Shown in pieces: positions 11,540 through 20,074 of a DNA stretch of 64,000 nucleotides; position 1 is the stretch's first letter, and the number at the start of each line of letters is the position of its first letter. The DNA comes from Clostridioides sp. ES-S-0010-02. GTDB taxonomy: Bacteria > Bacillota > Clostridia > Peptostreptococcales > Peptostreptococcaceae. Location: positions 4,138,890 to 4,202,889 of the forward strand of contig CP067345.1 of the NCBI GenBank assembly GCA_020641055.1, read 5' to 3'. A model generated the notes under the pieces. It made no database searches, was not told the DNA's origin, and saw nothing but the letters and a program-made list of their open reading frames with translations. A program made the position numbers and the translations under genes.

Positions 11540-12460
11540 CTAACCTTCATTTACACCTAGAAGCTTTATTATTAATGCCATTCTAACGAACATTCCATAT
11601 TTAGCTTGCTTAAAATAAACAGCTCTATCATCTGTATCTACATCAACATCTATTTCATTTACTCTTGGTAGTGGATGCATTACTAACATACTTTCAGATG
11701 CTTTTTCTAATTTAGCTTTATTTAAAATATAATAGTTTTTTAGTCTTTCGTATTCTGATTTATCTTCAAATCTTTCTTGTTGAATTCTAGTCATATATAA
11801 AACATCCAAACTTCCTATAACATCATCTAAATTATTAGTTTCATAGTAAGCATGTCCCTTTATAGCTTCTTTTATATAGTCTGGCATTTTTAGTTCTTCA
11901 GGTGCTATAAATACAAACTTAGTATTTTTGTATCTCGCCATAGCCTTAACTAAAGAATGTACAGTTCTTCCATATTTTAAATCACCACATAATCCTATTG
12001 TGTGATTTTCTAAAGTTCCTTTTAATGATTTTATAGTAAGTAAATCTGTAAGTGTTTGGGTTGGATGCTGATTTCCGCCATCTCCTGCATTTATAAATGG
12101 TACTTCTGTAAATTTTGATGCTTCTGTAGCTGCACCTGATTGAGGGTGTCTCATAGCTATTATATCAACATAACTAGATACTATCCTCATCGTATCACCT
12201 AAAGTTTCACCCTTTGATGCAGATGATGAATTTGGCTCTGAAAAACCTACGACACGACCTCCTAGTCTGTTCATAGCAGATTCAAAACTTAATCTTGTTC
12301 TTGTTGATGGTTCATAAAATAATGTAGCTAATAGTTTACCTTCACATATATGAGAATATTTTGACGGATTGTCAATTATTTTTTGAGCTAATTCTAATAT
12401 TTCATCTATTTCTTCTATAGAAAAGTCTTCTGGTTGGATTAAATTTCTTGATTTTAACAT
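11540..12460 (-). CDS. pyrB: Aspartate carbamoyltransferase catalytic subunit
   Basis: Makes carbamoyl-aspartate from aspartate and carbamoyl phosphate. The 306-aa protein has the carbamoyl-phosphate site [13 protein letters not shown] near residue 48, HPTQTLTDL near 132 and MHPLPRV near 263. No regulatory-subunit gene (pyrI) is adjacent. It is the first gene of the operon. Its AGGAGG ribosome binding site lies six bases from an RNA hairpin that resembles a PyrR binding loop, so translation is probably repressed when pyrimidines are plentiful. Confidence 0.96.
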   Translation of the reverse strand: MLKSRNLIQPEDFSIEEIDEILELAQKIIDNPSKYSHICEGKLLATLFYEPSTRTRLSFESAMNRLGGRVVGFSEPNSSSASKGETLGDTMRIVSSYVDIIAMRHPQSGAATEASKFTEVPFINAGDGGNQHPTQTLTDLLTIKSLKGTLENHTIGLCGDLKYGRTVHSLVKAMARYKNTKFVFIAPEELKMPDYIKEAIKGHAYYETNNLDDVIGSLDVLYMTRIQQERFEDKSEYERLKNYYILNKAKLEKASESMLVMHPLPRVNEIDVDVDTDDRAVYFKQAKYGMFVRMALIIKLLGVNEG

Positions 12461-12474
12461 CTTTCGTCCTCCTT

Positions 12475-12496
12475 TTTTAGCCTCTCTGAACTAAAA
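12475..12496 (-). promoter_or_regulatory. Putative PyrR-binding RNA hairpin at the pyrB ribosome binding site
   Basis: On the minus strand the leader reads TTTTAG, then the loop TTCAGAGAGG, then CTAAAA, followed directly by AAGGAGG, seven bases and ATG. The CAGAGAGGCT core matches the binding-loop consensus known for PyrR in Bacillus (established knowledge). No attenuator terminator lies between it and pyrB, so control would be of translation rather than termination (inference). Confidence 0.65.
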
Positions 12497-12640
12497 TTAA
12501 AAGTATTTTTGTACTGTTAGTAGCTTATCACCTTTACCTTATCCTGTCAAGGTATTGCGCAAATAATCATTATCTGGAAAGAATACTATTTAATAGTAAT
12601 ATTAATATAAGTCCACATCAAAATTTAAGATAATACAAAA

Positions 12641-12710
12641 ACACTCTATATTGCATTTAACATATAATCATTTTATATTTCCTGATTAAATTAAATATAA
12701 TATAGAGCAT
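12641..12710 (-). terminator. Probable terminator of the SH3/NlpC-P60 gene
   Basis: On the minus strand GCTCTATATT pairs with AATATAGAGT (one G-U) across a 50-base AT-rich loop, followed by GTTTTTGT. It lies 41 bases past the stop of the hydrolase gene. The long loop lowers confidence. Confidence 0.55.
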
Positions 12711-12751
12711 TTGTATTTATGTATTTATCAATTTGTTATAGTACAAATCGA

Positions 12752-13780
12752 TTATAAGATTCTTTTTGCTGTAACAAATCTCGCTGTATAGTATGCTGAA
12801 TTTATACTAGTTACACGGACTGTTTTTCCTGTTGATGGTGAATGTATCATATTACCTCCACCTACATATATACCAACATGACTAACAGAACCAGAACCAT
12901 TAGTTGTAAAGAATACTAAGTCTCCTGGCTGTAAATTTGCCTTACTTACAGTTTGTCCATAATTAGATTGTGCCTTAGATGTTCTTGGTATCTTCTTTCC
13001 TACTGCATTTCTGTATACATATTGTGTGAATCCTGAACAGTCAAAAGTATTTGGCCCTTCTGCTCCCCAAACATATGGGCAACCTTGCTTAGAATAAGCC
13101 AAATTAAGTACAGCTTGAACTGCATTAGAGTTAGCTGTTGGCACATTTGAATTATTATTTTGTTGATTATTATTTGTGTTGTTTTGTTGAGTGTTATTTG
13201 TGTTTGTAGAATCTCCATTTTGAGTAACATTTTGGTCTACTTGCGGTTCTTCTATTACTGGAGCTTTATCAGTTACATAAGATGATTTTACATATCCTTC
13301 TGTTTCTCCATCTTTAACTTTCAACCAATCTCCATTTTCCTCTAAAACCAATAAAGAGCTTCCTTTTTCTAGCTCTCCAATTACTTCTGAATTTTCACTT
13401 TTATCTTTTCTTAAGTTTACTTTATCAGCGTTAGTATATCCTACCCCTTCAGATATATCTACATATCTAGTAGCTAACCAACCTTCGCCATCTTCAACTT
13501 TAACTTTAACCCATTCTCCTTGAATTCCTAGAACTGTAAATTCGTCTCCAGAATAAGCTATATTTTGAACTTGACCTTCTTCTCTTATCTTTATAGCTAC
13601 TCCATCTTTTATTCTTGCAACTTTATATTTTACTTCTTTATATTCGCCTAAATTTAATTCAGTATTTGTTTTATCATCTTTATTTTGAGATGAATCATTT
13701 ATTTCATCTGCATTTACAATTGAACTTACTGATAATGCCATAACTGATGCAAATACTGGTATTAATATCTTTTTCTTCAC
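12752..13780 (-). CDS. Secreted cell-wall hydrolase, SH3b x2 - NlpC/P60
   Basis: Probable peptidoglycan endopeptidase acting outside the membrane. The 342-aa protein has a signal peptide (residues 1-24, ending VNADE). Two bacterial SH3 domains follow at about 53-109 and 113-173, then an Asn/Gln-rich linker (about 180-215), then a C-terminal NlpC/P60 domain. The catalytic cysteine is in TFDCSGFTQYVYR near residue 249 and the histidine in VSHVGIYVGGG near 302. The binding and linker layout is typical of clostridial wall hydrolases that cut stem peptides. It is monocistronic, with its own terminator and a 440-base upstream region. Confidence 0.92.
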   Translation of the reverse strand: MKKKILIPVFASVMALSVSSIVNADEINDSSQNKDDKTNTELNLGEYKEVKYKVARIKDGVAIKIREEGQVQNIAYSGDEFTVLGIQGEWVKVKVEDGEGWLATRYVDISEGVGYTNADKVNLRKDKSENSEVIGELEKGSSLLVLEENGDWLKVKDGETEGYVKSSYVTDKAPVIEEPQVDQNVTQNGDSTNTNNTQQNNTNNNQQNNNSNVPTANSNAVQAVLNLAYSKQGCPYVWGAEGPNTFDCSGFTQYVYRNAVGKKIPRTSKAQSNYGQTVSKANLQPGDLVFFTTNGSGSVSHVGIYVGGGNMIHSPSTGKTVRVTSINSAYYTARFVTAKRIL

Positions 13781-14167
13781 GATAAACCTCCTAAAATTTT
13801 CCCATAATTATCTTATGATTCTATTTTGTAGGTGAAGAGTACCTAAGGATAAAATACTAATACACAATACATTAATAAAAGCTCTATCTGTAACTTTTTT
13901 GTAAACCTCTTTATATAACTTTTATAGTATCATTATATTAATAAATAATAATTAATTAGTTTATCCAATATGTCACCTAAATATACATTATTTACTTCAT
14001 TATATAATATGAGTTTGTAAAAGTAAAGAATTTTGTACCTTTTGAAGCTAAAGTACGCATAAATATTGTTTTATGTGTTTTTTTGTGCGTTTTTATGCAT
14101 CGTATATTTTTTAATAAAACTTCTATAAAGTTAGAAATATAGTGAATTTTTTAACTTATTCTAAGTA
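13781..14167. other. Intergenic region upstream of the cell-wall hydrolase gene
   Basis: About 390 AT-rich bases between the hydrolase start and the terminator of the M56 protease gene. An AGGAGG box lies just before the hydrolase ATG. I see no open frame of note, no tRNA-like fold and no clear riboswitch; the region should hold the hydrolase promoter. Confidence 0.5.
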
Positions 14168-14195
14168 AAAAGTCACCTTTATAAAAGTGACTTTT
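14168..14195 (-). terminator. Terminator of the downstream M56 protease gene
   Basis: A nine-bp stem (AAAAGTCAC / GTGACTTTT) with a ten-base loop, 25 bases past the stop at 14220, followed on the minus strand by TTTTTACTT. Confidence 0.9.
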
Positions 14196-14219
14196 AGATT
14201 ATAATTTTTTTAAATTTGA

Positions 14220-15353
14220 TTATGGTTCTACTAGTATATCATAAAATTCTACAACAATCTCCATTCTGTCAGAATCTTTAGGAGTTAATCCTATACTTTC
14301 ACAGTTTTCTTTATGTTCTCTTCTCATACTTTCAGGAGCATCTGCATATGTAAATGGTATGGTTGAAACTGTCATAGAAAAAATGTTTCCTGTAACTTTT
14401 ACATCTTTAGGCAATATATTCAAATCAATGATACTAGTTAAGCTAATCTTTAAAAAAGTAATAGAAGATAATAAGCATAAAATTAATGCTATTAAAATAC
14501 CATTTTTATATTTTTCATTAAACATATTCATTACTCTTTTTCTAATATCAGATTGTTTATGTAATCCAGCCACAAATTTATTTGAAGTATTTGAACCTCT
14601 TCTCATTGCATTTATAATTGTTAAAGCATAGTCTTGTTTTTCTTCTTCACTACGGTTCTTTAAAACTCTCTCATCACAATAAAGTTCACAGTCTAAATCT
14701 ATATGTTTATCCATTATATATACAAATGGATTAAACCAATATACTATTTTCAAAAATATCATTACATACTTTAGACAAAGGTCTTTACTCTTAAAATGCA
14801 TAAGCTCATGCCTAAAAATCCAGTCGAGTTCTTTTAAATTATAGTCATGTGGTGGTAAAAGTACACATGAATCAAAAAATGCTGGTGTTTCAACTTCATA
14901 AGAATATTTTAATTTTATATCTTTTGTTATATCAAATTCTTTTAATATATCTTTATAAAGATTTATTATTTCTTTATCCTCAACATCATAGGATAAATCA
15001 TTTATTAAATTTTTAAGTTTTATGTATTTAAATATAGTATAAATTAAATATATTACTACAGTTATAAGCCAAGTATATAATAAAATATTATTCTTTAAAT
15101 TTGAAATATTATTAAAGCCTTCTAAATTTATATTATTAATATTGATATTTTCTTTGTTTCTCAAGATGTTTATTGTAAATGTATAGTATGTAAAAGGTAA
15201 CAACAACTTAATAACTATTATCATCCATATGTAATAATTAAATTTTTTACTAAATCTTTTGAATACATTTTTCTTAAAAATCAATATCAGAAAAATACTT
15301 AAGCTACTTACTATAGTAGTTCTAAAAATCCCATTTAGAATTAAGTTAGTCAT
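14220..15353 (-). CDS. M56-family (BlaR1/MecR1-like) membrane metalloprotease, copy A
   Basis: A 377-aa membrane protein with the BlaR1-type layout: hydrophobic segments near residues 10-25, 40-58 and 92-110, then a cytosolic zinc-protease domain with RHELMHFKSKD near residue 180 and ELYCDERVL near 228. One further helix near 285-303 leads to an external tail of about 70 residues. Classical BlaR1 ends in a penicillin-binding sensor of some 250 aa, which is absent here, and no BlaI repressor gene is adjacent. It is a near-duplicate of the gene at 15883-17013. Function is probably signal-triggered proteolysis; the signal is unknown. Confidence 0.82.
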   Translation of the reverse strand: MTNLILNGIFRTTIVSSLSIFLILIFKKNVFKRFSKKFNYYIWMIIVIKLLLPFTYYTFTINILRNKENININNINLEGFNNISNLKNNILLYTWLITVVIYLIYTIFKYIKLKNLINDLSYDVEDKEIINLYKDILKEFDITKDIKLKYSYEVETPAFFDSCVLLPPHDYNLKELDWIFRHELMHFKSKDLCLKYVMIFLKIVYWFNPFVYIMDKHIDLDCELYCDERVLKNRSEEEKQDYALTIINAMRRGSNTSNKFVAGLHKQSDIRKRVMNMFNEKYKNGILIALILCLLSSITFLKISLTSIIDLNILPKDVKVTGNIFSMTVSTIPFTYADAPESMRREHKENCESIGLTPKDSDRMEIVVEFYDILVEP

Positions 15354-15882
15354 TAATTCTCACCCATCTTATTTTTTAATATTTTATATTTAAGTTTAAT
15401 TATTTGTTAAATTTTTCATAAAATGTTTTTAAATTTTCAATTTAAATGTTTATTTAATAAAATTATTTTAATATTTATATACATTTAATAGCATATTAAA
15501 TATATATTATTTCTTGTTTTTATTAGATATTCTTTACTCTTTAATATATCTATTTCTTATTGTTTTGAATTATCATAAGTTATAATAATAAATAATCTTT
15601 GTTTAATTATAACTTAGCAAGAATTAGCTCACAATTTTCATTAGTTAATTAAAATAATTATCTATAAATTTTATTTTTAATATTTTATCATAATATTATA
15701 AATAACAGTTGAAAAATGTCTTAAATAATTTTGATTCATCTAATTTTTAATGCTTGTACACAATACAATTTTTTTATACCTTGGATAATTATATTTTATT
15801 ATTTGATATGGATAAATTCCTATACCCATATCATAATTGAGTATCTATAAGAAGGTTTAATTGATGACTCTAGACAATTTAA
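15354..15882. other. Intergenic region between the two M56 protease genes
   Basis: About 530 bases, very AT-rich, with no open frame of note and no clear hairpin terminator. The first 70 bases upstream of copy A resemble the same stretch upstream of copy B (17014-17080), so the tandem duplication appears to have included the promoter-proximal DNA. Confidence 0.5.
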
Positions 15883-17013
15883 CTATTGCATTAATACATC
15901 ATTATATTGTATGGGAGTATCTATAATATCAGAATCTTTAGGAATCATGCCCAATGCTTCACAATTTTTTTTATATCTTTCTCTAACTTTTTCAGGAGCA
16001 TCTGCATATGTAAATGGTAAAGTTAAAACTACTGTACTACCAATAATTTGTGTTTCTTCCATATTTTTAGGTAATACATTTAAATTAACAATACTGGTTG
16101 AACTAATTTTCAGAAAAGTAATAGAAGATAATAAGCATAAAGTTAATGCCATTAGAATACCATTTTTATATTTTTCATTAAACATATTCATTACTCTTTT
16201 TCTAATATCAGATTGTTTATGTAATCCAGCCACAAATTTATTTGAAATGTTTGAACCTCTTCTCATTGCATTTATAATTGTTAGAGCATAATCTTGTTTT
16301 TCTTCTTCACTACGATTCTTTAAAACTCTTTCATCACAATAAAGTTCACAATCTAAATCTATATGTTTGTCCATTATATATACAAATGGATTAAACCAAT
16401 ATACTATTTTCAAAAATATCATTACATACTTTAGACAAAGGTCTTTACTCCTGAAATGCATAAGTTCATGCCTAAAAATCCAATCAAGTTCTTTTAGCTT
16501 ATAGTCATGTGGTGGTAAAAGTACACATGAATCAAAAAATGCTGGTGTTTCAACTTCATAAGAATATTTTAATTTTATATCTTTTGTTATATTAAATTCT
16601 TTTAATATATCTTTATAAAGATTTATTACTTCTTCATCCTCAACATCATAGGATAAATCATTTATTAAGTTTTTAAGTTTTATGTATTTAAAGATATTAT
16701 AAATTAAATATATTACTACAGTTATAAGCCAAGCATACAATAAAATGCTATTCTTTAAAGTTGAAATATTATTGAATCCCTCTAAATTAATATTATTAAT
16801 ATTGATATTTTCTTTGCTTCTCAAGATGTTTATTGTAAAGGTATAGTATGTAAAAGGCAACAACAGCTTAATAACAACTATCATCCATATGTAATAATTA
16901 AATTTTTTACTAAATCTTTTAAATACATTTTTCTTGAAAATCAATATCAGAAGAATACTTAAACTACTTACTATAACAGTTCTAAAAATCCCATTTAGAA
17001 TTGAATTAACCAT
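15883..17013 (-). CDS. M56-family (BlaR1/MecR1-like) membrane metalloprotease, copy B
   Basis: Paralog of copy A, 376 aa, with the same transmembrane layout and zinc motif (RHELMHFRSKD near residue 180). Residues 1 to about 300 are almost identical between the copies, with scattered conservative changes. The external tail after the last helix is clearly divergent, although both tails keep the core PFTYADAPE and end in an acidic stretch after PKDSD. This suggests a recent tandem duplication with divergence in the sensing part. No repressor or penicillin-binding domain accompanies it. Confidence 0.82.
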   Translation of the reverse strand: MVNSILNGIFRTVIVSSLSILLILIFKKNVFKRFSKKFNYYIWMIVVIKLLLPFTYYTFTINILRSKENININNINLEGFNNISTLKNSILLYAWLITVVIYLIYNIFKYIKLKNLINDLSYDVEDEEVINLYKDILKEFNITKDIKLKYSYEVETPAFFDSCVLLPPHDYKLKELDWIFRHELMHFRSKDLCLKYVMIFLKIVYWFNPFVYIMDKHIDLDCELYCDERVLKNRSEEEKQDYALTIINAMRRGSNISNKFVAGLHKQSDIRKRVMNMFNEKYKNGILMALTLCLLSSITFLKISSTSIVNLNVLPKNMEETQIIGSTVVLTLPFTYADAPEKVRERYKKNCEALGMIPKDSDIIDTPIQYNDVLMQ

Positions 17014-17483
17014 ATATCTTCACCTAACTTATTTATTAGTATTTTGTATTTGAATTTAATTATCTCTCTAACTTCTTTCTATGACATTTTATGTAATAAT
17101 AAATGTCCATCTTACTTCAATGTGTATTGATTCTATATAAACATGGAGATTTAACTAAAGTTAAACTAGTTTTTGATTTCCTTTACAAAACCTCTTTTAT
17201 TTAAATCATATTTATTTTAGAAATATATTTATTTTTATTTAATATTTTTTCAATTAAGTTTATAAAACTATTTTTATTTAATTATAGCTTATTCATAATT
17301 AGCACGTCAATTGACAAGAATTAGTTTAAGTCATAAATATAGACTCTATCTAAAACCCATTAATATTACATTATAAATGTTTTGAAAGTAAATAATTTTA
17401 ATTGCATCAACTTTAGTTTATTGCTTCTAATTATATTTAATTTTTTTCATAAGTTACATTAATATGTTCTACAAAATAAAAAA
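17014..17483. other. Intergenic region upstream of M56 copy B
   Basis: About 470 AT-rich bases between copy B and the gluD terminators. I see no coding frame, no tRNA-like fold and no known riboswitch. It should hold the promoter of copy B. Confidence 0.45.
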
Positions 17484-17538
17484 TGACCCAAATCACTTTG
17501 AGTCATATAACTTTTAAGGACTGTACATAGTACAGCCC
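17484..17538 (-). terminator. Two tandem terminator hairpins after gluD
   Basis: On the minus strand, first GGGCTGTACTATGTACAGTCC (17518-17538), then TGACTC...GGGTCA (17484-17505) followed by TTTTTTATTTT. The second has the classic U-tract. They lie 49 bases past the gluD stop. Confidence 0.85.
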
Positions 17539-17586
17539 TTTTTATATATTAAATAATTATATCCTATTATTTATTAAGAGTAAATT

Positions 17587-18852
17587 CTAGTACCATCCTC
17601 TTAATTTCATAGCTTCAGCAACTCTCTTAATTGAATGCATATAAGCAGCTTCTCTCATTGTAACATTGTACTCTTCTTTGATTTTCCAAATAGATTCAAA
17701 TGCTTTAACCATAGCTACTTCTTCTTTTTGCTCTACTTCTTCTTCTGACCAGTAGTATCCATATAAGTTTTGTACCCACTCGAAGTAAGAAACTGTAACT
17801 CCACCAGCATTAGTTAATATGTCTGGAGTAAGAACTATTCCTCTTTCAGCAAATACTTCATCAGCCTCTGGAGTAGTTGGTCCATTAGCAGCTTCACAAA
17901 CTAATTTAGCTTTTATAGATTCAGCAACTTCTTTAGTTATAGAGTTTTCTAATGCAGCTGGGATTACTATATCAACATCTGAAGCCCAGAACTCTTCTAA
18001 AGATATTCTCTTAGCTCCTGGGAAGTTTAATAAGTTACCATGCTCTTTCATATGATCTAACATAGCTTGACCATCTAACCCATTTTCATTGTATATAGCA
18101 TAAGAACCTTCTGATTTACACCATTCAGCCATAGCTACGACAGTACCACCAAGTTTTTCACAGTTAAGAACTGTGTAAGAACCAACGTTTCCTATACCTT
18201 GAACAGCTAATTTAGCTTTTTTCATATCTATTCCTAATTTAGCAGCAGCTTCTCTTGCAGTTACAGCAACACCAAATCCAGTAGCAGCTGTTCTTCCTAA
18301 AGAACCACCAAATTCAACTGGTTTACCAGTTAAAACACCTATAGCACTTTGTCCAGTTAATTTATTATATTCATCAACCATCCAAGACATTATTTGTCCA
18401 TTAGTGTTTACGTCTGGTGCAGGAACGTCAACTTTTTCACCTATTAATTTATATATTCCATCTATGTATCCTCTACTTAATCTTTCTAATTCACCTTGAG
18501 ATAAAGTTGATGGATCTACTATTATTCCACCTTTACCTCCACCATATGGTATACCTGTTACAGAACATTTGAAAGTCATCCATATAGATAAAGCTTTTAC
18601 TTCGTCTCTTGAAACATTTGGATGGAATCTTATTCCACCTTTTGTTGGCCCTACTGCATCATTATGTTGTGATCTAAATCCTTTAAAAGTTTTTATAGAA
18701 CCGTCATCCATTTTTACTGGAATTGAAACCTCAATAACTCTCATAGGTTCTTTTAATAATTCATAAACTGCTGGTTCCATACCTAATTTATCACATGCAT
18801 TTTTTACTTGAGATTGCGCCATCTCGAAGACATTTACATCTTTTCCTGACAT
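17587..18852 (-). CDS. gluD: NAD-specific glutamate dehydrogenase
   Basis: Catalyses reversible oxidative deamination of glutamate to 2-oxoglutarate. The 421-aa protein has the active-site region PYGGGKGGIIVDP near residue 105, the GxGNVG dinucleotide motif in VQGIGNVGSYTV near residue 212 and PAALENSIT near 285. The sequence is close to the C. difficile diagnostic antigen GDH as I remember it, with a handful of substitutions. An AGGGGGCTTTC box precedes the ATG. It is monocistronic. In an amino-acid fermenter it supplies 2-oxoglutarate and NADH, and it is used industrially as a species marker. Confidence 0.97.
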   Translation of the reverse strand: MSGKDVNVFEMAQSQVKNACDKLGMEPAVYELLKEPMRVIEVSIPVKMDDGSIKTFKGFRSQHNDAVGPTKGGIRFHPNVSRDEVKALSIWMTFKCSVTGIPYGGGKGGIIVDPSTLSQGELERLSRGYIDGIYKLIGEKVDVPAPDVNTNGQIMSWMVDEYNKLTGQSAIGVLTGKPVEFGGSLGRTAATGFGVAVTAREAAAKLGIDMKKAKLAVQGIGNVGSYTVLNCEKLGGTVVAMAEWCKSEGSYAIYNENGLDGQAMLDHMKEHGNLLNFPGAKRISLEEFWASDVDIVIPAALENSITKEVAESIKAKLVCEAANGPTTPEADEVFAERGIVLTPDILTNAGGVTVSYFEWVQNLYGYYWSEEEVEQKEEVAMVKAFESIWKIKEEYNVTMREAAYMHSIKRVAEAMKLRGWY

Positions 18853-18979
18853 TTGAAAGCCCCCTTATAAATACGTTATAATTATGTATACTCCATTTAG
18901 AAAAACCATTTCCTAAATTTACAGTTTAATTATAGCACACTTTATTGCAAATTAGTATATCATTTTTTCAGTTTATTTT

Positions 18980-19804
18980 TTAACATGGGAGGAAGTTTAT
19001 TTTTTTAATTTTATGAATGTTAATATCTATTTTTTGTACATTAACTAAAGTCATTCTCTCAATAGACTTTTTTATTATCTGTTGCATACTTTCAATTTTT
19101 TTTATAATTTCTAAATCATTGATATTTATACTTACAAAAATATTCATAAAATTATTGCAATTCTCTATATTGATTTTATTTATTCTATCAATGCTTCCAA
19201 AGTTGTACACTTCATATTCAATTATTTGTTTAATTACATCTGCATCAATATAAACTTTGCCAATATAACTAAAAGTAGGTCTTATAATTGTCTTTTCTAA
19301 AACGACCATATTTATATTATTTCCTTTTCTAAAAAGCCTTTTTAATGGATTTATACTAAGACCACTTGTCATATTTTTTATTTCAACTGCTGGAACAGGA
19401 ATTACATGATTTCCTTCTTTTCTAGATTGTTTTGCTATTTCTATTTCATATTTAGTACTTATATCTTGAATATTTATAAATTTATAAACTTTTCCGATTG
19501 ATAATCTATCTACAATCTGATTAATCATTTTTTTTGAAGTTCCTATAACAAGAATCTTATTTATATTTTCCTTCTCTATTACCTCTCTAACCTTCTGCCG
19601 ATGTTCTAAATTATAAAAAATAGCTCTTTTAACTGCCTCAACAGTAGTCTTTGCTTGTTTTGCTGATATACCTGCTAAAACTTTATTTCTATATATTAAA
19701 ATACCATCATCAATTATATAATCTATGTCATTTTCATATGCAAACTCTAGTGCCTTATAACTTTTTCCTGTACCACTTGACCCAACTAAAGCATATACTT
19801 CCAT
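18980..19804 (-). CDS. P-loop ATPase with C-terminal Asp23/Gls24-like domain
   Basis: A 274-aa protein with Walker A motif GSSGTGKSYKA at residues 8-18 and a RecA-like or kinase-like N-terminal half. The C-terminal part (about residues 175-270) has the pattern of the Asp23/Gls24 alkaline-shock family: GKVYIDADVIKQII, then a beta strand, then IKKSIERMTLVNVQKIDINI. I do not recognise a named function. The P-loop suggests nucleotide binding, and Asp23 domains are linked to envelope stress in Firmicutes. It is divergent from cfa, across a 270-base region. Confidence 0.7.
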   Translation of the reverse strand: MEVYALVGSSGTGKSYKALEFAYENDIDYIIDDGILIYRNKVLAGISAKQAKTTVEAVKRAIFYNLEHRQKVREVIEKENINKILVIGTSKKMINQIVDRLSIGKVYKFINIQDISTKYEIEIAKQSRKEGNHVIPVPAVEIKNMTSGLSINPLKRLFRKGNNINMVVLEKTIIRPTFSYIGKVYIDADVIKQIIEYEVYNFGSIDRINKINIENCNNFMNIFVSININDLEIIKKIESMQQIIKKSIERMTLVNVQKIDINIHKIKKINFLPC

Positions 19805-19942
19805 TTGATATCTCCTTTATTAAATAGTTTCAGACTAATTGCTTCAAAACTTTATTATTAATTAAAGTTATTATATCACTACTAATTGAATATTATATCC
19901 AATACTAAAATTTATAAAATAAATAAAATACTAAAAGATAAG

Positions 19943-20016
19943 ATTCCTTTATAAAGTAAAAAGTTGATTCAACGAAAAATCAACAAAAAAAATTTTACTT
20001 TTTAAAAAAAAGGAAT
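19943..20016 (+). promoter_or_regulatory. Three-stem nested hairpin upstream of cfa
   Basis: Three perfectly complementary arm pairs are nested: ATTCCTTT/AAAGGAAT (8 bp), AAAGTAAAA/TTTTACTTT (9 bp) and GTTGATT/AATCAAC (7 bp). Short A-rich bulges separate the arms, and the loop is eight bases. It ends 58 bases before the cfa start codon. It may be a structured 5' leader or an operator; there is no evidence on which. Confidence 0.55.
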
Positions 20017-20074
20017 ATAATATACTTTAAAGCAAGGAAAACTTACTGGATTTACATTAAAAGGAGCTGGTAAT

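Noticed and set aside
13000-13230. Second minus-strand frame within the NlpC/P60 gene
   Set aside because: It follows the Asn/Gln-repeat linker in another frame (Ile/Thr-rich) and has no start signal.
15354-15882. Phage or insertion-sequence remnants between the duplicated proteases
   Set aside because: No transposase-like frames or terminal inverted repeats were found; simple tandem duplication explains the pair.
15911-16291. 126-codon plus-strand frame inside M56 copy B (and a shorter one in copy A)
   Set aside because: Complement of a conserved membrane-protein region; it appears in both copies only because they are duplicates.
17014-17586. Possible small RNA or riboswitch upstream of the M56 gene
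   Set aside because: Only terminator hairpins for gluD could be supported; the rest is featureless AT-rich sequence.
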